A stretch of 34,307 nt of DNA from Prevotella aurantiaca JCM 15754 (GCF_000614025.1 NZ_BAKF01000027.1:1-34307), one strand, 5' to 3'. Shown: positions 1-9,113, counted from the first letter of the stretch. Notes: generated by a model from the sequence alone, not told the origin. Program-made: numbers and translations.

Positions 1-600
1 TTTATGCTGAAATATTGTTTTTAAGGAACGACTATTTAAATGACATAACAAATATTTAATACTCAAAAAATACACTTTACATTGTAATTTTTCATGGTTT
101 TTTCGTTTTTTTGTCAGTATTGAGGGTAAACCAAACCATTTTTGCCTATTATTGAAACCCAAATAACGTGTTTGCAATTTGTTTATTCTTGTTTTCTCAA
201 AGGTAAGAAAATGTATTGCTGCTTCATAACTTTGTTGTTGCTGTGATTATGGTTTGGGCGCGAAAAAGGGCATTTACACCTTATTATATAGGGAAGAGTC
301 ATTTTTCGATAAAATAAGAAAACCGAAGTAAGTTTTATTCTTTCAATTTTCGATGTCTTGTCTATCGTTATGCAGCGATACTGGTTATCAAAAATACGAA
401 TACTTAGATTAGAATATTTTTTGCTTATAAACTGTAAGTTGTACTTTGCAAAATGGATTACTTGTAGCCTATGACAGGCAAGATATAGGCCTAAAATTTA
501 CTTTTTAAAGTAAATGATAAGGGAATTAGTTATAATTTGTAAGCAAAGTTATTTATACTTTATTAGGTAGTGGGAAATAAGGTCGTAAAGTATGCTTTTG
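1..600. other. Gene-free left edge
   Basis: No open frame of believable length or composition is seen on either strand in these 600 bases, and I see no tRNA- or rRNA-like folding. The stretch is AT-rich with scattered T and A runs. It may be the far upstream or downstream region of a gene lying outside the window. I see no function in it. Confidence 0.5.
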
Positions 601-607
601 GGACTAT

Positions 608-651
608 AAAACGACAAAGGACGGCACATTTGGTATCGTCCTTTGTCGTTT
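608..651 (-). terminator. Rho-independent terminator of fabI
   Basis: The arms AAACGACAAAGGACG (609-623) and CGTCCTTTGTCGTTT (637-651) pair perfectly over 15 bp around a 13-nt loop. The hairpin starts 24 nt beyond the fabI stop codon. Read on the - strand the stem is followed by TTTTATAG, a modest T-tail. Confidence 0.8.
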
Positions 652-674
652 ATATGTGTTAGACAGCCGAAAGC

Positions 675-1535
675 TTATCCGTAGATAATCTTTCCGTTCT
701 CGTCTTTGTACTCGTCGCTGATACCTTTTTCGTAGGTTGTCATGGCACGAAGGCTCATACCGATGTTAGAGAAACCACCATCGTGGTAGAGATTTTGCAT
801 AGTTACCTTCTTTGTTAGGTCTGAGAACATAACGATACAATAGTCTGCACATTCATCAGCTGAAGCGTTTCCGAGTGGTGACATACGGTTAGCAAAGTCG
901 TATAACTTATCCATTCCCTTCACACCTTGGCCTGCAGTAGTCATTGTTGGTGATTGTGAGATGGTGTTAATACGTACGTTCTTTTCGCGGCCGTATATAT
1001 ATCCGAAGCTACGCGCAATGCTTTCCAATAGAGCTTTAGCGTCAGCCATATCGTTATAACCGAAGAATGTGCGCTGTGCAGCAATGTATGATAAGGCCAA
1101 AATAGACCCGTTCTCATTGATAGCGTCAAGTTTCTTTGCGCTTTGAATCATCTTATGGAATGATACTGCAGATATATCGAGTGTCGTACCAAGCATGTTG
1201 TAGTCCAAGTCATCGTATGTACGACGCTTGCGAACATTGGGAGACATACCGATAGAGTGCAATACAAAATCAATCTTTCCACCTAAAACTTCCATAGAAC
1301 GTTTGAAAACATTCTCCAAATCCTCTACGCTTGTTGCGTCAGCAGCTATTACTTCACAATTTAATTGTTCTGCCAATGCATTCACAGTGCCCATTCTAAC
1401 GGCTATTGGAGTATTTGAAAGTGTTATCTTTGCTCCTTCTTCTACAGCCCGTTCAGCAACTTTCCATGCAATTGACTGTTCGTTAAGGGCACCAAAAATG
1501 ATACCTCTTTTACCTTTTAATAAGTTGTAGCTCAT
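675..1535 (-). CDS. fabI: Enoyl-[acyl-carrier-protein] reductase (NADH), FabI
   Basis: This enzyme catalyses the last reduction of each type II fatty acid elongation cycle, converting trans-2-enoyl-ACP to acyl-ACP with NAD(P)H in the cytoplasm. It is a 286-aa short-chain dehydrogenase/reductase. The N-terminal nucleotide-binding segment reads GIIFGALNEQSIAW (about 11-24). The FabI-type catalytic set is visible: Y150, then Y160-x6-K167 in GYNDMADAK. HSIGM (93-97) follows the central strand, and SPTMTTAGQG lies in the substrate-binding loop region. Length fits the family (about 260-290 aa). It appears monocistronic: a hairpin terminator follows, and a TACCTTTG -7 box lies 25 nt upstream of the ATG. 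As the only enoyl reductase here it may be the triclosan-type target, but that is family knowledge. Confidence 0.95.
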   Translation of the reverse strand: MSYNLLKGKRGIIFGALNEQSIAWKVAERAVEEGAKITLSNTPIAVRMGTVNALAEQLNCEVIAADATSVEDLENVFKRSMEVLGGKIDFVLHSIGMSPNVRKRRTYDDLDYNMLGTTLDISAVSFHKMIQSAKKLDAINENGSILALSYIAAQRTFFGYNDMADAKALLESIARSFGYIYGREKNVRINTISQSPTMTTAGQGVKGMDKLYDFANRMSPLGNASADECADYCIVMFSDLTKKVTMQNLYHDGGFSNIGMSLRAMTTYEKGISDEYKDENGKIIYG

Positions 1536-1559
1536 AGTTTTATCCTTCTAAATTGGCTT

Positions 1560-1567
1560 CAAAGGTA
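1560..1567 (-). promoter_or_regulatory. Bacteroidetes -7 box of fabI
   Basis: The - strand reads TACCTTTG, which fits the Bacteroidetes -7 consensus TAnnTTTG, 25 nt before the fabI start. No well-spaced TTTG -33 element is seen (the nearest is 23 nt away), so the call rests on the -7 box and its position. Confidence 0.5.
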
Positions 1568-1840
1568 ATAAAAATTGTTGGAAAATTAACCAAATAGATT
1601 GTTAAATAGGGTTTCTCAGTTAGTCTTACTTCAGTCTATATGTGTCTGCAAATAATGAAATTGCCAGTGTTTTAGGGGTTGAATATCTCTTATCTTTCTA
1701 TATAAAAGTAGTTGCTAAAAATAACTTTCATTTGTTAAATATAATTTTATAGGAAAATAATAACTTTGTCTTGATATATCAAAAGCCGTGCTTTGGTATT
1801 TCTCAATAAAAGGGTAGATGGTCCTATTAAGCTACTCTTG

Positions 1841-2010
1841 TTTGTAAAGAAAAATACCAGTAGAAAATGGTTATAGCGATTTGGCATTGCAATAGCGCCT
1901 GTTTTGTAATGCAAAACAGGCGCTATTATCGTGTAAAACAGGCACTTTTACAATGCAAAACAACATATATTACAACGTGTTGATAATAAGGTGATTACGC
2001 AATATTCCTT
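1841..2010. repeat. Dispersed intergenic palindromic repeat, copy 1
   Basis: This non-coding stretch can be aligned over about 165 bp with 20975-21140. Shared blocks include AAGAAAAATAC near the left end, several CCTGTTTTGCAATGCAAAA-like modules, and GATAATAA-to-TTACGCA at the right end. At its centre, arms AATAGCGCCTGTTTTG (1891-1906) and CAAAACAGGCGCTATT (1912-1927) form a perfect 16-bp hairpin with loop TAATG. Two further AAAACAGGCA/CAATGCAAAACA modules follow. The copies differ at many places, so this is an old or degenerate family. No ORF or transposase is present. Confidence 0.75.
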
Positions 2011-2053
2011 CTTTTGAAAAATGTTTACGATTTTATCATCTTATTATCTAATC

Positions 2054-2113
2054 CAAGCCGACCGTTAAGGTATCAATTTTTATAATGCGATTGACCTCCT
2101 AACAATCGGCTTG
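2054..2113. terminator. Imperfect hairpin downstream of the metal operon
   Basis: CAAGCCGAccGTTA (2054-2067) pairs with TAACaaTCGGCTTG (2100-2113), leaving a 2x2 internal loop and a long apical loop. It lies about 70 nt beyond the stop of the HMA gene on the - strand. The following - strand bases are only AT-rich with no true T-run, so terminator function is uncertain. Confidence 0.4.
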
Positions 2114-2183
2114 AATGAGATATACCCACTATTCATGTCGGATTTCTAAAGAGTTCCTGAAAAGATTTTGGAACCTATGAACC

Positions 2184-2513
2184 TTATATATTCTGGCATT
2201 CTTCGCCTTCGTGAACAGTAGTTTTGGCTTCTTTGGTTGTCTTTTCTGCTTTGTATCCGAACTTTTCAAAAGCCTTCTGAAGTTTCTCTTCTGTAGTTTT
2301 GTCGGCATCGTAGGTAACGAACACTTTCTGCATTTCGATATCTGTCTTTATATCTTTCACACCTTTTTCAAAACGAAGATTACCTTTTATCTTGTTCTCA
2401 CAGTTGGCGCAATGCATCTGAGGAGTAGTTGTGAAGATGACAGTCTTGATGTCTTTAGCTGATGCAACGATGGCTACCATCGCCAACATCATAGTAATTA
2501 AACTTTTTTTCAT
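2184..2513 (-). CDS. Periplasmic heavy-metal-associated (HMA) protein
   Basis: This is a 109-aa exported metal-binding protein. The start is placed at MKKSLITMMLAMVAIVASA, a good signal peptide (residues 1-19), rather than at the open frame 9 codons upstream, which has no signal-like start. The mature part is a single HMA/MerP-like domain with the motif MHCANC (33-38), whose two cysteines are the usual Cu(I)/heavy-metal ligands. A final HEGEECQ adds a further His and Cys. It is the last gene of a three-gene - strand group, 58 nt after the TonB-dependent receptor. A role as periplasmic metal scavenger or chaperone handing metal to or from that receptor is inferred. The metal cannot be told from sequence; copper is the usual one for this motif. 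Confidence 0.85.
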   Translation of the reverse strand: MKKSLITMMLAMVAIVASAKDIKTVIFTTTPQMHCANCENKIKGNLRFEKGVKDIKTDIEMQKVFVTYDADKTTEEKLQKAFEKFGYKAEKTTKEAKTTVHEGEECQNI

Positions 2514-2571
2514 TGTCTTTTTATTTTTAACTAAGCCCAATTGGGCAAATAATTTTTATGCTTTGATATGT

Positions 2572-4629
2572 TTAAAGACGTTGTCCAAGGTTCATGCGGA
2601 TACTAATATAGCCCATTGCACCCTGCACTGGACCATAAACCATCGTAGGTTCGAAGGTCTGTGTCCACGGGTCGTGATATCCAATAATAGGATTTTGCTG
2701 CTTGAAGTTCGTCAGATTTTCACCACCAAGCTGAACAGAGAAGTGGCGGAAATTGCGTGTTATCTGTGCGTTTAGTTGTCCATAAGCCTTGTAATGTGTA
2801 TCCCACGATGGTGTTCCAGTAGCCGTTGTGTATGGTGTAGGCATTCTTCCACCACCATTAAGAGCTAATGTTGCATCGAATTGCCATAGACCAAGTGGTG
2901 TCTTATAGCTTGCAGTGAGCAATCCTTTATACCTACCTTGAAATGGTTTTGCAAGTAGTTGTCCTCCGTAAGTAGTCTTTACAAGATTGTATCTGTAAGC
3001 CGCGGTTAATTCAAAGCCATGGAAGAATGGGTAGGAAGCATCTATTTGGAACGTATGCGAATAACTCTTACCGTTAAGATTGCCCACAAAAAGCATCAGC
3101 GGATTAGAGTCGTAGTCAATGATAGTTTGGTTTTCAAAGTTTGTATAATAGTATTCTGCATTTAATTTCAGTGTCTTATTCAATATAGGAATATTGAAAG
3201 CTACACTCGTGCCATAGTTCCATGCAGCCTCTTGCTTCAGTTGCGAGTCTATCATAAGACGTCGACCAGAAGCCATAAGATAGTTGTTTTCTGCTAAAGC
3301 GTGCGGACTTCGATATCCTTTTCCAGCCGAAAGACGGAGCGTAATGAAATCAGTTGGCATCCATTTCACATGAAAGCGTGGTGTAACAAACGTACCATAA
3401 ACGCTGCTATGGTCTATTCGCAGACCTGCCATCGCTATAAAACGATTGTGAAGGTTGTATGTGTACTGAATGTAAGCACCAGGAGTAGTTTCGCTTTCCA
3501 CATTATTTATAAGCGGATAGAGGGTTCCATAATCAGAAGGAATAGCCGAAGAAGATGTCAACATAAGGTTCTGGCGCAGGTAATCGTGGTTCAGACTGAG
3601 TCCAGCAGAAAGGTTGTGAACTTCAGCAATATTGGTTTCGAACATTAAAGATGCGTATGCGTTTTTCTCATTCACATCATAATGCTTTATTCCATAATTT
3701 GCCTTCTGTTCGTGAATCGACATGTTACCCATTAAAGCGATGTTGGTTCCATGCGTTGGGTCGAGTATAAAAGCGTGTTTCATATACGCTTCGTAGCGAT
3801 TTGTACCTATGTTTATGCGATACGGAGAGTTTCCTACAGCAAGATGATGCGTGTGTGTGGTTTGCCCGCTGGTTCGGTCTTCCTTCAGAAAACCTACTCC
3901 AGCATGCAGCATATAGCCTCCACTCTTCCAGTACCAGCGGTTTTGTAGATTGTATTGGCGTACCTGTGGCTCATCTTGAAAGCCATCGTCGTTTCCATCA
4001 TGTTGACTATAGTTGTCTTCAAAGTGGGCAAGCACCTCCGTACTTAGGTTCTTATTGCCTCCAATATGCAAATTAGCATCAGCGTTAGCTTCTATTTTAG
4101 CCATCGTATTGCTGTAGATATTAATAGAGACACCTTGTTCATCTTCTGGTTTTAGATACTCTACGTTAATCTGTCCAGTCATTGCTTCATAACCATTCTT
4201 TACTGAAGAGTTACCTTTACTAACTTGTAGGCTCTTCATCCACGAACCAGGTACATAGCCAAGTCCGTAAGGTAGCGCTGCACCACGGAAGTTTGGTAGG
4301 TTTTCAGTAAGCATTTGCACATACGTTCCACTTAGTCCAAGCAACTTAACTTGACGTGCTCCTGTAGTTGCATCAGAGTAATTAACGTCTACCGAAGGGT
4401 TATTTACAAAGCTTTCGCCCAAATTACAGCATGCAGCCTTGAAGAGTTCGTCGCGCAAAATATCTTGTCCGTTAATAGCACCACCCAATGTACGCACCGT
4501 AGCACGCCTTGCAGTTATGGTAACATTATCTAATTCGCGTTCTTTTTTGATAGCTGTAGTATCTGTCTGCGCCATTGTTGGCGTAGAAAACAGCAGGAAT
4601 AAACCTGCAAATATGATATTATAATTCAT
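2572..4629 (-). CDS. TonB-dependent outer-membrane receptor, probable metal or siderophore type
   Basis: This is a 685-aa outer-membrane beta-barrel that would import its ligand using TonB/ExbBD energy. A signal peptide MNYNIIFAGLFLLFSTPTMAQ opens the protein. It is followed directly by a TonB-box-like LDNVTITARR (about 33-42) and a plug domain (to about 160) with the typical GLSGTYVQML and YEAMTGQINVEYL segments. The rest is alternating barrel strands ending in YISIRMNLGQRL. It lacks the N-terminal carboxypeptidase-like extension common in Bacteroidetes SusC proteins, so it is more like the classic metal/siderophore receptors. The flanking HMA protein and small Cys-containing membrane protein, in the same order on the same strand, suggest copper or another heavy metal as ligand. 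That is inference from context. Confidence 0.9.
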   Translation of the reverse strand: MNYNIIFAGLFLLFSTPTMAQTDTTAIKKERELDNVTITARRATVRTLGGAINGQDILRDELFKAACCNLGESFVNNPSVDVNYSDATTGARQVKLLGLSGTYVQMLTENLPNFRGAALPYGLGYVPGSWMKSLQVSKGNSSVKNGYEAMTGQINVEYLKPEDEQGVSINIYSNTMAKIEANADANLHIGGNKNLSTEVLAHFEDNYSQHDGNDDGFQDEPQVRQYNLQNRWYWKSGGYMLHAGVGFLKEDRTSGQTTHTHHLAVGNSPYRINIGTNRYEAYMKHAFILDPTHGTNIALMGNMSIHEQKANYGIKHYDVNEKNAYASLMFETNIAEVHNLSAGLSLNHDYLRQNLMLTSSSAIPSDYGTLYPLINNVESETTPGAYIQYTYNLHNRFIAMAGLRIDHSSVYGTFVTPRFHVKWMPTDFITLRLSAGKGYRSPHALAENNYLMASGRRLMIDSQLKQEAAWNYGTSVAFNIPILNKTLKLNAEYYYTNFENQTIIDYDSNPLMLFVGNLNGKSYSHTFQIDASYPFFHGFELTAAYRYNLVKTTYGGQLLAKPFQGRYKGLLTASYKTPLGLWQFDATLALNGGGRMPTPYTTATGTPSWDTHYKAYGQLNAQITRNFRHFSVQLGGENLTNFKQQNPIIGYHDPWTQTFEPTMVYGPVQGAMGYISIRMNLGQRL

Positions 4630-4720
4630 TTGTTTCGATTTTGTGAATATAAGAATTGCGTCTGAAGAATTAACATGAATGCTATTCGTCAGACTATAAA
4701 AACATTATAAAATCACAAAA

Positions 4721-5104
4721 TCAAATAAGGAGCATTGTCAGTTTTTGCAGATACCGTCGCGGTGGACCATGCCAACAATAGGGCGTTAATCGTATCGGCG
4801 ATACTAGAAAAACAAATATTGGTAGTACAATGAGAAGCGTTACAAGAGGTGAAAGTAACGAAATTTGTAGGGGCTGCAAGTCAATATGCAGTGGTGAAGC
4901 CTGATTAATTTCGGTCAGTTTCAACACATGTATCTTCATACAATTGTCTTTCGAAGCCATTTCACAATTCTCTTCGTCCATAGATATCTCGCCTATGGAA
5001 ATGTTTCCTGTATGTGTACATTGCATTACTACAACGCCTGTTGCAGTCCATACAATCATTACGGACAACAAAAACAATAGTAATATATTGACTATCTTTC
5101 TCAT
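4721..5104 (-). CDS. Small Cys-containing membrane protein, HYC_CC_PP-like
   Basis: This is a 127-aa protein, first gene of the metal operon. I start it at MRKIVNILLLFLLSVMIVW; the frame is open 4 codons further, but that ATG would lie inside the promoter -7 box. A hydrophobic N-terminal helix (signal or anchor) is followed by a polar stretch with four cysteines (MQCTH, ENCEM, DNCMK, PYCWH). A second hydrophobic segment LLSPLVTLLIVLPIFVFL comes next, then a terminal GPPRRYLQKL. The layout (early Cys/His, central Cys pair, terminal PP) resembles the HYC_CC_PP proteins often encoded beside TonB receptors and HMA proteins in Bacteroidetes. The match is by eye and the HYC triad itself is degenerate (QCTH). 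Function in metal handling is inferred. Confidence 0.7.
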   Translation of the reverse strand: MRKIVNILLLFLLSVMIVWTATGVVVMQCTHTGNISIGEISMDEENCEMASKDNCMKIHVLKLTEINQASPLHIDLQPLQISLLSPLVTLLIVLPIFVFLVSPIRLTPYCWHGPPRRYLQKLTMLLI

Positions 5105-5113
5105 TATTAAATG

Positions 5114-5146
5114 CAAAGATACAATATTTATACTTATTTTTGCAAA
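5114..5146 (-). promoter_or_regulatory. Promoter of the metal operon
   Basis: On the - strand, TTTG (5143-5146) and TATCTTTG (5114-5121) are separated by 21 nt, close to the Bacteroidetes TTTG-N20-TAnnTTTG form. The expected transcript start falls about 4-8 nt before the ATG at 5104, giving an almost leaderless mRNA. Confidence 0.65.
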
Positions 5147-5283
5147 GAATAAATAGACTTTAACACTCTCTTTTAGTCCGAAAATTAAAGTAATATTACT
5201 TTGTAATATATTGTAAATAAAGCGATTAATTACTTTATTCTTTTCTCTTTAAAAGAGATAACAAACTGATTTGCTATGAATAA

Positions 5284-5315
5284 TTTGCTAATTCCGAGTT
5301 TTTTTTAGAACTTTG
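5284..5315 (+). promoter_or_regulatory. Promoter of the hydrolase/BspA-like operon
   Basis: TTTG (5284-5287) and GAACTTTG (5308-5315) are exactly 20 nt apart. The -7 box differs from TAnnTTTG only in its first base. The predicted start at about 5322 gives a leader of roughly 95 nt to the ATG at 5418. The region between this and the metal-operon promoter (5147-5283) holds no gene. Confidence 0.5.
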
Positions 5316-5417
5316 CACCTAAGCTTTACATAGTAAACTTAGCTCTGTTTCTACTCATAAACAATTTGAGATTTAACCTAACAAGCAATTTGTATAATAT
5401 ATCACATCTAAAATAAA

Positions 5418-6857
5418 ATGAATAAGAGTTTATCAAAAAACCTCAGACGCTATTTGTGTCTAACAGTTACAATTGTGCTTTCTGTTTCAGTTTCTGCACA
5501 GAAAGACTTCTCTTCTATCCAAACAGGCGTTGATGTAGGGGACGCAAAGATTATTGAAAGCGGTGTTAAATCTTTCGAAGAGATAGAAAGACGACTTCCA
5601 AGGCGTGCAAACAGCTTTGATGACGACAATTCTGAGCATCACGCAACAAAAGGTTGGGGATTGAATTATGAATATTACAAATACACTTATCCCACAATTA
5701 ACACGAAAGGAGAGACTATTATCTTAACAGCCTTGGCAGCTATGCCAACCAATTTTGATGTTCCAATTAACAATATCATTTTGGGTTGCCATGCAACAAT
5801 AACAGATAATAAAAGTACTCCTTCTGAATATATCAAGAGCGGAGACTGGAAAACTGATGTCGGTATGCTCATTATGCATGCAAAAAGTAAAAGTGCTTCA
5901 GAACTTGGATATAATTGTTTGGTAATTTTACCAGACTATCAAGGATACGGAAATACAAGATATCAAGCTCACCCTTACTTGGCACAGGAAATAACAGCAC
6001 GACAAAGTGTTGATGCTCTACGCTATGGCATTGAGTTATACAAAAAAAGTAAGAAAGGTAGAGCAAAAATTAGAGATGGTTGGAAAACTATTTGTGTAGG
6101 ATATTCTCAAGGAGGTTCGGTAGCAATGGCTTGTCATCGTTTTATGGAAACTAACTTTCTTGATAAAGACCTTCACTTAGGTGGTTCAGTATGTGGCGAT
6201 GGTCCATACGATCCGATTGCAACAATGAAGTTCTCTGTTGAAGAAGACAAGGTATTTATGCCTGTTGCTATTCCTCTTATATTAAAAGGTATGCTCGATT
6301 ATAACCCTTATATGCGAAGACATAAGGCAAAAGATTACTTCACAGAAAAATTTCTCAAGACAGGCATTCTTGATTGGATTGAATTGAAAGAACAAAATGT
6401 TCTTGACATACAGAAAGCACTAAGGAAATTTTATAAATTCCATAAGGATAAGAGAGGAGACTATTTAAAGGCTTCTGAAATATTCACACCCGAAGTTTTT
6501 GCCTTTATGTCTAAGAAGATAAAAGGCGAACCAACTGAGAAGAATCCTAAGTTTGATGATTTATATTCAGCTTTGAATGTTAATAACCTTACTGAAAATT
6601 GGAAACCAAAGTATCCTATTTATCTTTTCCATTCAAAGGTAGACGAAGTTGTTCCTATCGGTAATGCGGAAAGTGCTTACCAAAGAATGAGAACTGATAA
6701 AAATCCTAACATTATTAAATACACCTACGTTGAAAGTGGTGGACATATCATGAGTGGTTTAGCTTTCTTCTTTGCTATTTTTGGTAAGAGCTATGAACAA
6801 AAAGCTGTAGAGGCTATTGCTGGCGGAGAAAGGACATGGAACTTATTTAACCCATAA
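5418..6857 (+). CDS. Secreted alpha/beta-hydrolase (lipase/esterase or peptidase-like)
   Basis: This is a 479-aa exported hydrolase. A signal peptide ends near SVSVSAQ (22-28). The fold signature is GYSQG (228-232) with S230 as nucleophile. It is preceded by PDYQGYG (172-178) and followed by FHSKVDEVVPIG, which offers D409 as acid, and SGGHIMSG, which offers H443 as base. GCHATITD near 123-130 is a candidate oxyanion-hole strand. A long insertion between the nucleophile and the acid (about 270-395) would be a lid or cap. The order resembles secretory lipases and large esterases, but substrate cannot be read from sequence. It is followed after 44 nt by the BspA-like gene and probably shares its transcript. 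Confidence 0.75.
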   Translation: MNKSLSKNLRRYLCLTVTIVLSVSVSAQKDFSSIQTGVDVGDAKIIESGVKSFEEIERRLPRRANSFDDDNSEHHATKGWGLNYEYYKYTYPTINTKGETIILTALAAMPTNFDVPINNIILGCHATITDNKSTPSEYIKSGDWKTDVGMLIMHAKSKSASELGYNCLVILPDYQGYGNTRYQAHPYLAQEITARQSVDALRYGIELYKKSKKGRAKIRDGWKTICVGYSQGGSVAMACHRFMETNFLDKDLHLGGSVCGDGPYDPIATMKFSVEEDKVFMPVAIPLILKGMLDYNPYMRRHKAKDYFTEKFLKTGILDWIELKEQNVLDIQKALRKFYKFHKDKRGDYLKASEIFTPEVFAFMSKKIKGEPTEKNPKFDDLYSALNVNNLTENWKPKYPIYLFHSKVDEVVPIGNAESAYQRMRTDKNPNIIKYTYVESGGHIMSGLAFFFAIFGKSYEQKAVEAIAGGERTWNLFNP

Positions 6858-6901
6858 CCGCATCAGGCATAAATATATTTATAATTTCAACATTGAAAGA
6901 T

Positions 6902-8884
6902 ATGAAAAAGCAACATATATTGATATTTTTAATCGCTATCTGCGCACAGCTTTCTGCATTTGGTTCTATCTTAGAGAACGACAATGTAGTAAAAGGTATT
7001 GCTAAACTGAATGGTAAAGATATTCCAATTTGGTTTAATATCACTGGAGAAGGCACTGCAGAAGTTGGAAATGGTAAGAATTCAGCTATTAGTCAGTACG
7101 CTGAGGGCAAACTTGTTATCCCCGCTTCGTTTATAAATACTATAGACAAACGTCAGTATAAGGTAACAAAGATTGGCGATTTTGCATTTAGTCTTTGCGA
7201 CAAAATAACTGAGGTTGTGCTCGAAGAAGGAATCACAGAAATTGGAGAACATACTTTCTTCGGTTGCAACGCTTTGAAAACTATCGGTTATCCAACCACA
7301 TTGACAACCATAGGCAGAAGTGCTTTCAGAGGTTGTAAGAATCTTACACACACCAATTTGCCTGCAAATCTTATTAAAATAGGACAGGAATCTTTTGCAG
7401 AGAATAAATTTACTGATAATAAAATAGTAATCCCCAGCAAGATTACAACTATTCCGCTGGCATCATTTGAAGGTACTAAACTTCAAATTGTAATATTGCC
7501 ACCTTCAATTACAAGCATTGAAGAAGACGCATTCCGTCTGTCAGCAGACTGCAACTTCTATATGTTCGATGGAAAAACAGCGCCAAATGTAAACGATAAA
7601 AGCGTTAATCTGAAAGGACATTGGTTTGCTTCAAACCCAGAAATCTATAAAACAAATAGTTTTTGTAAAGGTTTGCTGCCTATCAGTGCTATGATTCCAC
7701 AAAAAGAATTTACCACAGATGGTGTTACTTACACAGTTCTTCAAGAAGGAATGTATCCAGGTTACTTTACAGCTTCAGCACACAAGAAGAGTAACGAAGC
7801 TACATGGAGCCACACTTTCAACGATATTAAAGCTGAAGTACTCAACAATTCGTTTGCAGGTAAATGGAAACCTTCATTCTTTGTGAATGGTATTACACAA
7901 GAGTTCTTTGCAGGTGAAGGCATTGAAAAGTTACATCACATTGCTTTACCATCAAGCATTGAGGCTAAAAACGCTAAAAACGCATTTGCAAATTGTAAGG
8001 CACTTGTGTCGCTCGACTTATCGAAAATGAAACCATTAGAGAAAAACGAAAGCGACGAACTCTTAAACGGACTACCTGAAAACGCTGTGGTATATGCGCC
8101 AATGGGACAAACCGAAGAGTATCGTGCTTATAATATAGTTCTCACAACAGATAATGGAGAGCGCCAAGCCAGCTATTTCAAATTGAATATTGATGATAAT
8201 TTCAACGAACTTGCATTAGCTGGAAATATGATATACGACCTTCCTTACAAGTTTGTAGCTAACAAGGCAACTTTCTATCGTTCTTCTTTCCAAAAGAAAA
8301 AACAAGAAACTATCGTTCTACCTTTCGCTGCAAAACCAAGCGGAAAAGTCTATGCATTTAATAAGACAAAAGACGGCAACGGAGCAGAAGAAACCATCGT
8401 GTTCTCTAAAGAAAGCGAAATGCAGGCAAATAAACCTTACATCTACATTGCTGATGGAACTGAAATTTCTGCTAACAACGTAGAAGTAAATCCACAATTG
8501 GTTGAGGCTACACTTTCTGGAACATCAAATCTTTTTGCAGTTTACGAGGCTAATTTTGTTAAGAAACTTGCTGCCGACCAGCATCTTAATGGTATGCTTT
8601 ACATTTACAACCCAGCAGGAAAAGAAGGAAAAGGTAGTTTCGTACGAGCTGGTGAGGGTGCAAGAATAACTCCTTTCCACGCATTCCTCCATTTGAACAA
8701 TAAGAATTCTGGTGTTAAGCAAACCGTCGTGTTAGAAGAAGGAATAGTAACCGATATAGAAATACCATCGGTTAGCACTGAAAATGACGACAATTCGTGG
8801 TTCAATATGCAAGGAATCAAATTGAATGGTAAGCCTAACAAAGGCATTTACATTCACAATGGAAAGAAACAAGTAGTACGCTAA
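6902..8884 (+). CDS. BspA-like leucine-rich-repeat surface protein with C-terminal sorting-type tail
   Basis: This is a 660-aa exported protein, starting at ATG 6902 (MKKQHILIFLIAICAQLSAFG, a signal peptide); an in-frame TTG three codons earlier is less likely. Residues about 60-220 carry LRR_5/BspA-type repeats, visible as KIGDFAFSLCDKITEVVLEE, EIGEHTFFGCNALKTIG, TIGRSAFRGCKNL and SIEEDAFRLS. Such repeats in oral Bacteroidetes bind host proteins or other bacteria. The middle and C-terminal parts are not recognised in detail. The end, WFNMQGIKLNGKPNKGIYIH followed by NGKKQVV, resembles the C-terminal sorting/anchoring domains of type IX secretion cargo in Prevotella. A 64-aa gene starts 7 nt after the stop. 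Surface location is inferred from tail and family. Confidence 0.85.
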   Translation: MKKQHILIFLIAICAQLSAFGSILENDNVVKGIAKLNGKDIPIWFNITGEGTAEVGNGKNSAISQYAEGKLVIPASFINTIDKRQYKVTKIGDFAFSLCDKITEVVLEEGITEIGEHTFFGCNALKTIGYPTTLTTIGRSAFRGCKNLTHTNLPANLIKIGQESFAENKFTDNKIVIPSKITTIPLASFEGTKLQIVILPPSITSIEEDAFRLSADCNFYMFDGKTAPNVNDKSVNLKGHWFASNPEIYKTNSFCKGLLPISAMIPQKEFTTDGVTYTVLQEGMYPGYFTASAHKKSNEATWSHTFNDIKAEVLNNSFAGKWKPSFFVNGITQEFFAGEGIEKLHHIALPSSIEAKNAKNAFANCKALVSLDLSKMKPLEKNESDELLNGLPENAVVYAPMGQTEEYRAYNIVLTTDNGERQASYFKLNIDDNFNELALAGNMIYDLPYKFVANKATFYRSSFQKKKQETIVLPFAAKPSGKVYAFNKTKDGNGAEETIVFSKESEMQANKPYIYIADGTEISANNVEVNPQLVEATLSGTSNLFAVYEANFVKKLAADQHLNGMLYIYNPAGKEGKGSFVRAGEGARITPFHAFLHLNNKNSGVKQTVVLEEGIVTDIEIPSVSTENDDNSWFNMQGIKLNGKPNKGIYIHNGKKQVVR

Positions 8885-8891
8885 AGACATC

Positions 8892-9086
8892 ATGAAAGTA
8901 AAACAAAAGGTATATTATAAACCATTTATACAAACGCTGTCAATAGATAATCAAAACCTATTAGCAGGTTCGGGCGAAACTATAGAAATACCTATTGAAA
9001 ATGGAAATCCAAGCGATGGCGTAGGTGGAGCTAAAGAACATTTTGAAACAGACGAGGAAGACTACAACGAAAACCTCCTCAACTAA
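8892..9086 (+). CDS. Small acidic YxKP protein, paralogue of the 53-aa protein at 27793
   Basis: This is a 64-aa protein with no signal peptide or membrane segment. The N-terminus MKVKQKVYYKPFIQTLS is basic with Y8-Y-K-P11. NLLAGSG (22-28) follows, then a Gly-rich linker and a strongly acidic end AKEHFETDEEDYNEN (47-61). The 53-aa protein at 27793-27954 shares Y-x-K-P, an NL then S segment, and AKxxFETxxED at the same relative places. Both follow a large secreted protein with an NGKK tail, here after 7 nt, so translation is probably coupled. Function is unknown. The leader-like first half is superficially similar to YxxP leaders of some ribosomally made peptides, but no modifying enzyme is nearby. 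Confidence 0.75.
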   Translation: MKVKQKVYYKPFIQTLSIDNQNLLAGSGETIEIPIENGNPSDGVGGAKEHFETDEEDYNENLLN

Positions 9087-9113
9087 AAAATAATCCATAC
9101 TATTTCATACGTT

